A stretch of DNA of 64,000 nucleotides from Hygrocybe punicea (Eukaryota; Basidiomycota; Agaricomycetes; Agaricales; Hygrophoraceae): positions 5,766,001 to 5,830,000 of the forward strand of contig OY744465.1 of assembly GCA_963556145.1 (NCBI GenBank), in the 5' to 3' direction. The translations under genes and the position numbers were made by a program. The notes below the pieces were generated by a model, which searched no databases, was not told the origin of the DNA, and saw only the letters and a program-made list of their open reading frames with translations. The stretch's first letter is position 1. Every line of letters begins with the position of its first letter. Below, piece by piece: positions 21,793 through 33,612 of this stretch.

Positions 21793-24197
21793 TCATGAGA
21801 CTATATCAAATAACTTCGCTTCAAGACAGTGATAACCACGAGGGTTATCACGCTCAATGCATGCGAGAAGTGTGATATGAGAATTCAATCTGTTGGTGAC
21901 GACCACTCCACCATTCGGAGAGAGCTGCATACACCTGTGAGAGCGGGTGAGCAATCAGAGTCCACAGAGCAATGTACTTACAACTGTTGCAGCTGATGCT
22001 ATCATTGCATCCGGGAGCTCCCTGTCTGTATACTCTTCTGTTGACAGCTCAAACTGCTTGCTATGGGCACTCATGATGCTGGCATGGCGAGTCATATAAA
22101 AAACTAAAATGTTGGATGTGATGGCGGGGTGTTGGTAAGGGCGTCGTGTTTCTACTTTCCTGTTCTATAGAAATTTGAGTGAAATATGATATGAATTGTA
22201 CTTGTTGATCATTTCACCTTCCCGTCACATGGGTATATGTACCGCATTTTGCTTAGGTACCACTCCACCTCCTCAGCACAGCCGGCATGTAGGTTGAAGT
22301 GAGGGACGACAGTTTGCTCAGCGTTAGATTTAAGATTGTTCTGGAAAGTAGGGACTCACACATCGAGCTGTTGTAGTCAGTAGTCAGCAAGCAAGGTTCA
22401 TGGTTGTGCTGACATACAAGCTTTCCCAGAATTGGGCAGTAATTTTCATCATCACGCAAGCGATCCTGGACGCTAGCGAAGCATGTGGCAGCAGCTCGAC
22501 TCCCTTTTTTCTTCAGTTTGCTAGCTGCTGCCATAAGGACGATTCGTTGCCAGGCAGCCCAGGTAGTAGACGCAGGATAGAAGTCAATAAAAGAGAGTTT
22601 GCCTAGAAGAAATGGCAGAGCCTTGCGGATGACGGCCCTGACTTCATCGGTCTGAGCTGTGAGATTGTAATCACCAGAATGACCGAGAACTAGGTTTGTG
22701 TAAGATGGCCATGTAGCTCGAGCACCAACTTGAGGTTCTTCGTTGTTTATGTTGAGGACCTTGGGCAGAGTGCCATGAATGTCATCTACCATCTTTTGGA
22801 CCTGTTGGTCAACATTGTTGATGGTCACAGGGTCCCAGGATGAGTACGATGTTGATCCTGTTATGGATAGCAACATACCTGATTCTCCTTTCCATGTCTT
22901 GCTGCAGTATTAGTCTGAGGAATGGTCAGATTATCAGGAGCCTGATGTCAATGTGTATGTACCGATGTCACCTTTGCCGGGTACCCAGGCAACTTCTGAT
23001 TGCTGAATGATTGCAAGTTTTGTCGTGGGAGGCACCATCACTTCTCGCACTTGAGGTTAAGTGTGTCTGCTGCATTTTGCGAGGAATGGGGGCCAATACA
23101 GGCATTTTGGGATTAGACTTGGGACGCTGTTTTGAGGTTGCATGGGGATCACAAGCTGGACCCTTCAAACTCTTGTCCATCTGAATCCACATTGGTCGCT
23201 GCCATCAAAATACCAATGAGATTGCATCAGCGGTCATCCAAGTGCTCGTGGTGACTTTGACACTTACTTCCAATGCTAGTTTTCGAGATCATGCTAGACC
23301 ATCCTGACTTGCCAGGAGTTCTGGGTCATTGTCTTCAATTTCTTCATCAAGACAGGAATCCCGCTCTGATTCAGAAGCGCCACTGTTCCAAGTTTGGACT
23401 TCCTCCAAGGGCACACTGGCATTAGCCAGTTGGCGGCCATTGTGGTCACCTGTTCATTCCATCATAAAGTTAGTAGTTCCTGCGTTGCACCTGAAGCTAG
23501 TCATGTAGCTCACCGGTGGCTTGGTCCTTTGATGACAGGCATCCTTCCTCAATGTCACTCTCTCCAGCTGAGTTTTTGGATGAGGCAAGCTTATCTACAT
23601 TGAGTATAGGTGGACGGTGGTCTAGTTGAAGCAACATGCTAGTGCGTCAAAAGTATCATTGCTTGACACTTACCATCCGGTAGTTTCTTGCCTGTTGGGC
23701 ATTGAATATCTTAAATAATGACCAACGAGAACGTGGGAGAGTCCCTCACCCCTACGTTGACATTTTACCTTCGACTGCAGTGGGGCAACTGATAAAGCCT
23801 CAGCTGTCTTGCAGGGCGCCCTGCCTTTGGGTGCGGCATTCTGCCAGCCTGATGAAGGTGAGTAGGTACAAGGTATCTGCAAAAGGGATATACTCATGGG
23901 CATCGCTTAGGGCCTTTGCTTTTGCAACACGAGGTGCTAGACAAGAACACCACAAGCAAGGAAGTATTCAGGCAAAGTGAGTCATGAGTCATTCATAGTG
24001 CAATTTGTTCACTCACCAACATTTGTCACAGTTACTTTGTCCAGCTGGCACTTTTTCCTGCCAGGAACTTCAAGTTCAGAATTGACGTCTGACTGTTCAA
24101 GTTCACGGGTGCTTTCAGCAACCTCAGGCTGCTGACGCAGAGGCCCTTCCTCTTCTTTGCTCAACATGGTTGGAGCCTTTTGTTGGCCTCTTGCCAT
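21793..24197 (-). CDS. DUF6532-like protein, multi-exon
   Basis: Start at the methionine at 24197 (MARGQQKAPTMLSKEEEGPL), a charged disordered leader. The conserved part comes from exons on the left: GDYNLTAQTDEVRAVIRKAL, FIDFYPAS, AAASKLKKKGSRAAATCFAS and VQDRLRDDENYCPILGKLV. Then follow NNLKSNAEQTVVPHFNLHAG, VEWYLSKMRYIYP, RPYQHPAITSNILVFYMTRH and ELPDAMIASAATVC, ending RGYHCLEAKLFDIVS at 21793. The YIYP motif followed by a PYQHP/AMIA block matches my memory of DUF6532, a domain expanded in Agaricomycetes and often found beside transposons. Function unknown. Several short introns are needed between 22870 and 24010 and their borders are not all fixed. Confidence 0.55.
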
Positions 24198-24386
24198 AGT
24201 GAATTCAGATATAAAGGAGTGTGGTGTTTCAATGGGTGAGTGGGGTGTTTTTTTCTCCGAAATGGCTGAACCCGAATTACCCTTCTGTCTTTTATACTAG
24301 AGCTCAGCTGTGGACAAGTTAGTTAAAGTGTTTATATTTTTTTTTGTCGGACATTCTGAGTCGCGACCGCTAGGCTGAAACAAGTT

Positions 24387-24812
24387 TTGGCAGATGCGCT
24401 AAACAGCAACACGCCTGAACCGGCACCCATATTTTACATGGTTGGTTCCACCCCAAGCGGTATGTGTACTTTCTGTCTATTATCGTCTTTTAGCATTGCT
24501 CTAATGTTTTTTGAAATACTTTCTTGGCCTCTAGTGATATCTTCTACACTTGCGACACCACCAAGGCAGCCTGAGTGTGCTGATGACAACTTACACAAAT
24601 TGACCCTGACCAATTTCGGCCCTCGGTATCCTTTTTCTCTGTACTGGTATGGCTACTATTTCCCACTTGTCCTGCTGGCAACTTATTTCTTTATTATCTA
24701 CAGCATCTCTTCTTGCCGGCTCCATACCCATCACCCTCACATTCCCCAGCCTCACAAAATTGCTCATCCCGATATTGTAAAATCTATCTTATGGATGTCG
24801 GCCCAATCCTAG
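24387..24812 (+). CDS. hypothetical protein with hydrophobic segments
   Basis: The frame of 141 residues opens with MADALNSNTPEPAPIFYMVG and includes two hydrophobic stretches (FCLLSSFSIALMFFEILSW; YYFPLVLLATYFFIIYSISS). A good donor (GTATGTG at 24461) right after the opening block suggests that some of the hydrophobic sequence is intron and that the real protein is different. It is divergent from the DUF6532-like gene. No family recognised. Confidence 0.25.
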   Translation: MADALNSNTPEPAPIFYMVGSTPSGMCTFCLLSSFSIALMFFEILSWPLVISSTLATPPRQPECADDNLHKLTLTNFGPRYPFSLYWYGYYFPLVLLATYFFIIYSISSCRLHTHHPHIPQPHKIAHPDIVKSILWMSAQS

Positions 24813-24989
24813 TTTATTCTCCTTTATAGTACATCATATGTAGAGATTACTGTGAAATATTTGTATGATGTTTAATTCCTCTGACACATCAACCTGGCCT
24901 GTGTCTGCTCTGCCAGCCAGCTGACTCACCAATGCCTGATTCTGCGCGTGCATTTGATCACACAAACCTTCCCGTTCGTGGCTTTTGCT

Positions 24990-25385
24990 CTCTCGATCAA
25001 CCACTTCCTTTCGTGAGCGAGGCATGTGGAAGGCCTCATTGAAGAAGCCCAGCAAGAACGCAAAGCTCGCGAACGTGCAGAGTCTGATTTGGATGCCACT
25101 GATCAACAGCACGAAGCCGAACTACATCGTGAGTGACGAGCCTTGGACGCAAAGGAATCCGCTCTTCAAAGTGTCACAAATGATCTTGCAAGGACACAAT
25201 CCTTGTTCTATGACAATCAGATCTCAATGCCGTACATAGTAGCCTGCAAACCCTCGAGGCCGAATCCAAGCGAGCCGGAGAAACACAGATGACTGCAAGG
25301 TTCTCAAGGTAGATGGGCTCAAGCGCGATCTGGAGAGACTCGAGGACGATGTCGCACCCAGCTCTCCTTGCCTACACCGGTGAGT
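24990..25385 (+). pseudogene. coiled-coil protein fragment
   Basis: In two neighbouring frames the strand encodes VEGLIEEAQQERKARERAES, ELHRESRALDAKESALQSVT, LNAVHSSLQTLEAESKRAGE and LKRDLERLEDDV, a heptad-rich coil. The frame is broken near 25215 and 25310, and nothing of the protein continues past the foldback element that begins at 25457. It resembles a septation-type coiled-coil protein of basidiomycetes, but this is weak; a truncated pseudogene is the safest reading. Confidence 0.45.
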
Positions 25386-25456
25386 ATTTACTTCTTGACA
25401 GCAATCTGTCCGCAAGAATTTGCGAGCACATTGTAATGCTAGTGTGTACGTGTGTG

Positions 25457-27666
25457 TATGGCAACACGGACTGGCCAGCTTGTTTTTCAAGGCAGATGCC
25501 ATGATTTATAATTATGCCGATGCGGCAAAGGTGCAAGGACCCCAGAGACAATACTAATGGTACACTAAGTCAAATATTCCTTCATTCCTCTCTCAAACCA
25601 TACAATTAATTGGTCAAAAAATCATAAAAAATCATAGCTACAGCATCCCAAATGCTGCAATTATAATAGAGTACAATAGCATTATTGTGATTTGCAAAAC
25701 TAATGACATTTACAAAACAAATATTTCCAAAAGAGTAATAAGAGTCAGCATTTCTGATATTTGAGTATATCTCAGGAACTACTGGGTGGATTAGGGTGGT
25801 TGTATAGGCAAACTTTATCTATTCTGTAAGGGCTACCCAATCATGTTGTCATATCCCAAAAAAATAAAACACATACAGAGTTACATGCAAAATAGTGATT
25901 TAGACTGTATTATGCATAACTTAGTGAATACTGCTCAGATTGACATGATTGTATAGAGTAAAATGTTCCATTCTTCAAAGCGAATAAGCAGATATACTGG
26001 AACTTGTGATATCCTAGTTTATTGACAGAGAAATGTGTGAAATATAACATTTATGCAAATATATGAATTCTATACAGCTCCCCCAGGAGATGCTTAGTCA
26101 TCCAACACTCTTTTCCTAATATAGTAATTGTTAAGTGGGTTGTAAAATCATTACTATCTTCTGGAATATAGCCTGTAAAATTTAAGAAAAATTCAAATTC
26201 AAATCATCACAACTCTAAGCTTCTGTTAAAAAATAATCATTCATTTTGATCTAGTATTAGTTTAGAAACACATCCAAGCTTTTGCATTAGAGATAACAAA
26301 TACTTGACAAAATGTAACAAGCATTTTTGTTAAAGCACTTACATGTCAAGAGACTCAAATTTAATTTATCGAGTTTAAAAAATAATTTTACTCAAGTCTA
26401 ATAGACAAGAGCTTTTCTGCTACACGCGATTTCACCGTATCCTGTTCTATGGCGTAATTCCCTCACGCAGGCGTACCTCCTTTCTGACAAAGCGTAACCC
26501 TACCCTTCAGGTGAACCCAGACTTGCGTGGAGAAACAGGAGTTTGTCTCACCCTCCTTTCTCTCACCACATTGGTTCACCCAGGTAGCATATCCCTCTTT
26601 TTCTGTGAGCTGTACTTACCACTTTGGCTCACCAGGAGTAGAGGATTATTTTTTATTCTCTTTTTCACCCACCACCCTCCTCTAGTGCACTCTTGTATTT
26701 TGGTTGACGCACCGATTGTACGGCACAAATGTACTCCAAAATATCTACCTTATGGACTTGTTTCTCTCCTGGCTTCAAGCCGGAAGAACAAGCTCCGATT
26801 TTTTGCTATCCCTCGTGCTCCACTTAAGCAGAGTCGATTAGCCGCGAAGTTGAATCCTTCCAAACAAGTTCATGTCCCAGCTGGCTAATCAACATGTGCA
26901 ACTCGAGCAGAGTCGATTTAATTGTATTTTTACTTGCAATCATCCAAGAGAAAAAAGTAATATATTGATATTGTGGCACTTATCTGTGACTATATAAGGA
27001 AAGGGAGGCTGCTGACTAATCAGCTCCAGGGGGAATCATATAGAATCAACTGCAAATATATGAATTATAACATTTATGCAAATATATGATTCCTTCTTTG
27101 TGATTTGAAATTCTCAAAAGTTCCAGTATATCTGCTTATTCGCTTTGAAGAATGGAACATTTTACTCTATACAATCATGTCAATCTGAGCAGTATTCACT
27201 AAGTTATGCATAATACAGTCTAAATCACTATTTTGCATGTAACTCTGTATGTGTTTTATTTTTTTGGGATATGACAACATGATTGGGTAGCCCTTACAGA
27301 ATAGATAAAGTTTGCCTATACAACCACCCTAATCCACCCAGTAGTTCCTGAGATATACTCAAATATCAGAAATGCTGACTCTTATTACTCTTTTGGAAAT
27401 ATTTGTTTTGTAAATGTCATTAGTTTTGCAAATCACAATAATGCTATTGTACTCTATTATAATTGCAGCATTTGGGATGCTGTAGCTATGATTTTTTATG
27501 ATTTTTTGACCAATTAATTGTATGGTTTGAGAGAGGAATGAAGGAATATTTGACTTAGTGTACCATTAGTATTGTCTCTGGGGTCCTTGCACCTTTGCCG
27601 CATCGGCATAATTATAAATCACGGCATCTGCCTTGAAAAACAAGCTGGCCAGTCCGTGTTGCCATA
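25457..27666. mobile_element. family A foldback DNA transposon, 2.2 kb, non-autonomous
   Basis: The two arms, 25457-26005 and 27118-27666, are near-perfect reverse complements of 549 bp each, around a 1.1-kb centre. The termini read TATGGCAACACGGACTGGCC. The flanks both read GTGTGTG, which may be a target-site duplication, although the surrounding GT repeat makes this ambiguous. No transposase is present; the centre has only short unsupported frames. The terminal sequence matches the 8.7-kb family C element at 38354-47095, which carries a transposase, so A is probably moved by that enzyme. The near-identity of the arms suggests recent formation or gene conversion. Confidence 0.85.
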
Positions 27667-27797
27667 GTGTGTGTGGTGTGAATGTATAATCCTTGGTATA
27701 ATTTCCGAGTGGTGAGAATACTAGTAGTAGAGGCAAATAGAGAACAATATGTCATGCCAAGATGGCTCAGAAACAATCAGGGGGGTCTGGAGAAAAA

Positions 27798-29059
27798 TCA
27801 TATGGATCCCGATCCCGGAAGCCGCTGTTTACGATACAGCGCATAGTCATCCCCTCCAGGAAGTAACCTCCACCTCCGACTCGTCGCAACAAGATGAGAT
27901 GGGACATTCGCCATTTGTAACCCATCTTGGTGGCGGCACACCCGCTGAAAAATGGACCGCAAGCGTGCCCTCTTGCGAGGGATTGCCCTTAATACCCAGC
28001 CCAATATCTGGCCTAGAGGAATGATTCCCGCGTTCCTGATAGTCCACGCTGGCTCCACGTAAGGGGGAGCGTTGAAGTCGGAGGTCAATACCATTGAAAG
28101 CGAGAGCAGAATGACTCCGACGAACGCCAGAAAGTAAATGAAAGCTACGTAGATGGTTAACCAAGTCTGGTCTGTCTTGGAAGAAGTCCTTTTGCCGTCA
28201 GGTGTCCAAGGGTTGCGTTTGGAAGCATCGACTGGGAGCAGTGCGGACGGCACGAGCAAAAGGATGAAGCAAGGAAAGGCGAATGAGACGAAGTCGAGGC
28301 GGCCACGGGTAGCGGTAAAAAGAGTTGTGTAGGCTAAACCAGCACCAAAGACACCAAAGACGACTCCGGCGTTGCGTAGTCGCTCTAGCCCTTGTGTATT
28401 CCACTGGAACCGTAAAACATGATTTACCAGTATTGGCGCGGAGTGAGAGACTGGCAAGTACCTGATTATCCATGGCGCCATCCTTGTCCAGCAACATGTA
28501 GTCTGCCCACTTCGATTCTGCCTTTGAACATATAACTTTGAGTGAAGTCCCCTTAGCAGAACTGTCGGTCATAGCAAAAAGCCAGTTGCAGTGAGAGCGA
28601 GTACTAGCGCACTCCTTCTTGACGTTTGCTATCTGAAGCCAACGTATAAATTCGAGACATTTTAGAAGGACGAGGTACAACAAACCGCTTCATCAATGCC
28701 TTTGCTTTTCTCCTGAAGCTCGAGGTATGTATTAAGCCTCTCAACCGCACAGCCCGCTACAGTCCGTCCCTCTGGTGCGTCATCTGAATATTCAATGACT
28801 CCATGCATGGCTTCCGTTCTCTGCTTGCGGAGCAGACTTGACTTTCGGGCAGCAGAGCTTCACATCAGCGGCAGACATTGACGATCAAGGTTAAACGTAC
28901 AAGATGAATAAGGGCATCGAGCTCGTCTTCTTGCCACAACAACTCCCTGTCAAGTTCAGCGTATTCGTTCCTCCAATGATCCACTGCGCCCGTTTTGCCA
29001 CCGATGGGTAACAAGGGGAGCATTCGGGATTCTAAACGTGAATGAAGGCGATTTGGCAT
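27798..29059 (-). CDS. small multi-span membrane protein of unknown function
   Basis: Start at 29059: MPNRLHSRLESRMLPLLPIG, then a helical block (RNEYAELDRELLWQEDELDA). After a short intron come SAARKSSLLRKQRTEAMHGV and ERLNTYLELQEKSKGIDEA. The next exon holds ASTRSHCNWLFAMTDSSAKG and MLLDKDGAMDNQ. The last exon starts at WNTQGLERLRNAGVVFGVFG and contains about three membrane segments (VVFGVFGAGLAYTTLF, FVSFAFPCFILLLVPSALL, TIYVAFIYFLAFVGVILLSL). The C-terminus after the AWTIRNAG block is uncertain, so 27798 is a limit. No family recognised. Its start is only 219 bp from the family B element. Confidence 0.6.
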
Positions 29060-30704
29060 TGCGATTTGACTTCGGTTGGTTATGGGAGAAGAAGGGCTGT
29101 TTGAGTACAGTGTTTATGCCGGAGTCGCTAAGTACTCCATAAGAGATGGCGTCACCTTCATCGCACTAATCTCTCCACACCGGAACCTCACAGGCCTCAC
29201 TCCAGACAGCTGTCAACTTTGACACGACTCACGTGAGCTACAGCTGATTACATAATTCCCGCTACCAAAGGTAGTCTCACCTACCCTTCCCACACTACCA
29301 GTCTAATTATACTAGACCGTGACGTGTGATGTTTAGTTTGATTTGACTTAAACCTGCCAATTCTCTACTCCAGCCATATCCCCAGCAACACCGGGAACAC
29401 CGTAACTACAAAGTTGTATATAGTAGATTAGATAATAATATCTGTCCAAAACGGGGATCAGCATCGGGATCTTTCCGCCGCTGCCCTGGATCTTTCCGCC
29501 GCTGTTAGGGACCCTCGAGCTCACTGTCAGCAACAGCGAGCTCGACTTACTCACTCTCCCCCCGTCTTGTCAAGCTGATTTTTTGTATATAATATATTTA
29601 TTCTTGTACTTACTATAGATGGACTAATATACATGATAATACAGCAAATAAAAGAGAAATAAAAGAAACAAAAAATAAGGATACATGGGGTGCTACCATT
29701 GAACCGGTGGGTACTCACCTTCGCAGGGGTGCCGGATGGGGTCTGAAATTGGTGGCAAAGGGCACTAGAGGGTGAGTGAGGGCTGGGACGGATGATGGGG
29801 TGGGGAATGTTGCATGGAGTGGGGGGTGGCAATGCATGGCGGGGAAAGGGCCTGGAAGTGAGGCGGATGAGTGAAATGGAAAGGGGATGGATGGGGGAGG
29901 GCTCCCGGCCCCGAAAAAGCAGCGGGAAGGGGTAAGTACGTGGGGAAAAAGCAGGAGGGGGATGGGTACTCACCTGTACCATTAGGGGCCCCCCGTGGCC
30001 CTCCCAATATCCCACCTTCAATGAAGCAAGTGGGGACGTCATCTCAGACGGCCCCATCATCCATTCCATGGTTTTCACGGTCCAGATAGGTCGCGCCATT
30101 GAGTTGCGCGAGGGTGGCGACTAGGGCGGTTGCGACGGCGATATCTCAACGACACCGCCACCGTTAACCATGCCATCACCGGTGGCAACCCTCTATGTTG
30201 CCTTCATCGTGTTCGTTGCTGTGCACCAAGCCCGCCGCCGCTGGTTTCGACATTCGAGACCATTGGCTGAAAAAGTCGGGCGTGTTCCTGCGCGGCTTTG
30301 AGGACATCCAGGGTGGTGGTCTCTGCGCCAATTGTCGCCGTCATCCTCCTCCTCCTCGTTTCCGTCGTCATTGAGGGGGTGGGTAGTGGGAGCGTGGCAG
30401 GAGGCAAGTTGGGAGGCAGGCATGTGGTAGTAAAAGGTAAGTGAACAGTCACATGCCTTTTAGGCTTTTACCACCACCATCCCCCATTCCGCTGTGCTCC
30501 CACTCCCCACCGCCTCAACAACAACAGAAACGAGGACGATGAGGATGACAGCAACAATTGGCACCAAGGCCGTCCCCCTGTATGCCCTCAAAACCAAGTA
30601 GGAGCGCCCCCGCCGTTGTAGAGGGTCAACATCCCTCTGAGTCCGTATCATCGATATATCACGAATCCGGACCAACCCGATGCCGCCATTCGACTTGCAT
30701 TCAA

Positions 30705-30776
30705 ACCCGACGTAACCCGACGCAACCCGACGTGACGTGACGTGACGTGACCCGACGTGACCGACATAACCCGACG
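30705..30776. repeat. CCGACGTAA / GACGT tandem repeats
   Basis: A run of CCGACG(T)AAC units is interrupted by four GACGT copies. It lies inside the family B element. Confidence 0.7.
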
Positions 30777-31261
30777 TATGCCGCTTCGTCACAGCCGCTT
30801 TTGGGCTAAATCCGTCAGCCTCAAACGCCTCGGAGTTCCAATTCCAGGAGATGGATCTCTTCGGACTCAATCCCCGACTTCGGATTTACCTTATTTATGC
30901 ATCCCCTCGTCCTTTCGGAGATATGTAGGACTTTTCCAATCTTTTTCATGGATATTCGTTTTCCCCTTCACTTTCCTGTCTTCGTTGCTTTGCAACCCCC
31001 CCTTTCCACTTCCCCATTCCAGTGTTTCTTTGTAGTTTCTATCGGCCGAAGTAGACATGTCCGAAAGTAGCTACACACTCATGTACTATAAAAACGGTCC
31101 CCGACGACTGTACAAAAAAAAGATATCCTTAGTCCCCGTTTCCCTCATAGTCAGAATCACCTTTTAAATCCCTTCAAATGCTCGTCCACGTAGTTCCTTA
31201 GCCTTTTTATAGTTTACTTTGTTGTCTTCCTCATTGTTCCCGTATATTCATTCATCGTTTC

Positions 31262-31330
31262 CGACCCGACCCGACCCGACCCGACCCGTCGTACCCGACA
31301 TCGTCGGCATCGTCGGGTTCATTCGTTTTC
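31262..31330. repeat. CCGAC pentanucleotide run with CGTCGGGT inverted partner
   Basis: Five consecutive CCGAC units are followed by ATCGTCGGCATCGTCGGG. Related TCATCG(T)CGGGTTC words recur until about 31440. Confidence 0.7.
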
Positions 31331-32599
31331 AGTCCGTTCACCATCGGGTTCATCGTTATTAGTCCGTTTTCACTCCGTTCATCGTCGGGTTCATCGTCAT
31401 TTATCCATTTTCACTCCGTTCATCGCCGGATTCGTCGTTATTAGTCCCGTTTATGCGGCGGCTTTACTTTTATTTCACTTTCACTTCCTTTTACTACAAT
31501 TCCCGACACTGAATTATCCAGTCACTTCTACGCTGACACCCACAGGTTAGGATCTTTATATTATTTCTTTATATAGTTCCGAAGCCACCACAGAACCTGC
31601 ATCTACACCGTTTTCAACCAACAGCCTTGAACTTCAAAACTAGCCGCAATGGATTGGGCGTGCAGCAACGAATGCGATGGAGGCAATGTGGTGGGTTGCC
31701 CACAGCAGTGGCGTCGTCAACGGCGTGATCATCGTCGAGGTATCATCGCTGGAACTGCCACCATCACCACCCTTGCACAACTCAATGACAGGACCAATTA
31801 GGATGGCGAAACCCATGACAGGGCCACTGGGGACATCAAAGATGATGTCCCCCATGTTTTTATTAATGGTGGAATACAGGGAGGGCCATGGGGGGCCCAA
31901 TGGCGCAGGTGAGTACCCGCCCATTCCTGCTCTTTCCCCCACTTACTGACCCCTCCCTGCTCCTCGTTTGGAGCTGGGAACCCTCCCCCACCCCTCTCCT
32001 TACTCCAGTCACCACCCATCTCGTTTACCCACCGCTTCCCCACCACCCACTTCCACCACCCCAGGCTGGCCATCCTCCCCCACTCCCCGTGTCCTTCCCG
32101 CCCCTCTGGCGCCCTTACCCATCACCAGTGGACCCGATGCGACACCTCTGTGAAGGTGAGTACCCACTGGTTCAATGGTAGCACCCCATGTATCCTTATT
32201 TTTTGTTTCTTCTATTTCTCTTTTATTTGCTGTATTATCATGTATATTAGTCCATCTATAGTAAGTACAAGAATAAATATATTATATACAAAAAATTAGC
32301 TTGAAAAGACGGGGGGAGAGTGAGTAAGTTGAGCTCGCTGTTGCTGACTGTGAGCTTGAGGGTCCCTGACAGCGGCGGAAAGATCCGGGGCAGTGGCGGA
32401 AAGATCCCGATGCTGATCCCCGTTTTGGACAGATATTATTATCTAATCTACTATATACAACTTTGTAGTTACGGTGTTCCCGGTGTTGCTGGGGATATGG
32501 CTGGAGTAGAGAATTGGCAGGTTTAAGTCAAATCAAACTAAACATCACACGTCACAGTCTAGTATAATTAGACTGGTAGTGTGGGAAGGGTAGGTGGTG

Positions 32600-33340
32600 G
32601 GTCTTAAATGCAAGTCGGGTACTTGTTTTGGTGAAGATTTTGAAGATGCGATGGCTGTGCAGTCTTTTGATTGCCAATGACTAAAAACTAAGTTTCTGGG
32701 TTTCAAATTAGCCATCTATCCGTGTGCACTTGAACCTGCTGCCTGATTAGGAAGTAGTCTCACACTGTAGCAATTTACATGTATGTTGTCATCTCAGCCA
32801 TTGCTCATCATTGTAACATTCAGTGATCCTGACAACTCCAGTATGTTCTCCAGTTCAATTTGCACTCATGTTCCACTTGCCCCCTCCATGTCTGCTTTAT
32901 GCAATCTGGCCTTAGTCCATGTCTCTCCTTAGTCTGCTCCCCATCCATGTCTCTCCCCTTGAGTTACTATTTGCTATGCCTCCCACTTGCTGCCTTGTAC
33001 TTATTTCTATTGCACTTGCCACCTTGTACTTTTTTATATTCTGATGAATCCGATCTGCATCATTCTTCCCCATGTCTCCTCTAGTTCCCAAAATTTGTAT
33101 ATCATCTGCATATAATATCCATGTTGGATATTGTGACATTGTTACAATTGAAAGGTAGCGGGCATTGCCACCTTGCGTGGCCTTACAAACTTATATTTGT
33201 TGCGACCGCACGATAACCTAACTCTTGGTGTGAACCATTTCTGCCTGTACTTGTCCTACACAAACCACTTGCCGCCGGGTTAACCAGATCGCATTACCCT
33301 TCCTCATCAAAGCACCATTTGAACCGAAACTCTCTGTTAC
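32600..33340. other. gene-poor stretch, possible reverse-transcriptase scrap
   Basis: No intact gene. On the minus strand (33139-33020) a short frame reads YPTWILYADDIQILG, which resembles the Y/F-x-D-D active-site block of a reverse transcriptase. The rest of such a domain was not found. Confidence 0.3.
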
Positions 33341-33421
33341 TTTCAACGTGGTAGTGGTTTGTCCGTTTTCTGTCTTACTTATCCATTTGACATGAATCAG
33401 TGCTTCGATGGCATCGAAGCG

Positions 33422-33612
33422 ATGCTACCCTGTCTTGCAGCAACCACTTTGATCATTTTTATTTATTTCACACACGTCCCTGGCCAAAACACCGCCGAAA
33501 CATGCATTGCAGCCGCCCAATCAGCCCTTCAGGTGGTCCATTATAGTGGCACTAGCTGGGCCTGTTGTAGTGATGCAGCGATTCCTCAATGCATCCAGAA
33601 CGCCGTAACCGG
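33422..33612 (+). pseudogene. secreted cysteine-rich protein, 5' part (split by two insertions)
   Basis: Start chosen at 33422 because MLPCLAATTLIIFIYFTHVP looks like a signal peptide. The mature part begins around QNTAETCIAAAQS and has CC and C residues (SWACCSDAAIPQC). The frame is open into the retroelement border at 33612. If the element and one CCGG duplication are removed, the codon at the border stays in phase with the block starting at 38040. The family is not recognised. Upstream exons cannot be excluded. Confidence 0.6.

Larger units (their letters stand above)
29278..32596. mobile_element. family B long-TIR DNA element, 3.3 kb, non-autonomous
   Basis: The ends are inverted copies: 29278-29765 pairs with about 32110-32596 (outer sequence CACCTACCCTTCCCACACTA). 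Weaker inverted similarity continues inward, for example around 29960-30060 against 31835-31925. No transposase is seen and no target-site duplication is obvious. The interior has purine-rich tracts, a minus-strand frame near 30200-30450 similar to the copy at 18.4-19.2 kb, and CCGAC-rich arrays. Confidence 0.75.

Noticed and set aside
26511..26888. 125-residue frame in the centre of element A
   Set aside because: Hydrophobic and low-complexity with no transposase motif; not conserved in the related element C.
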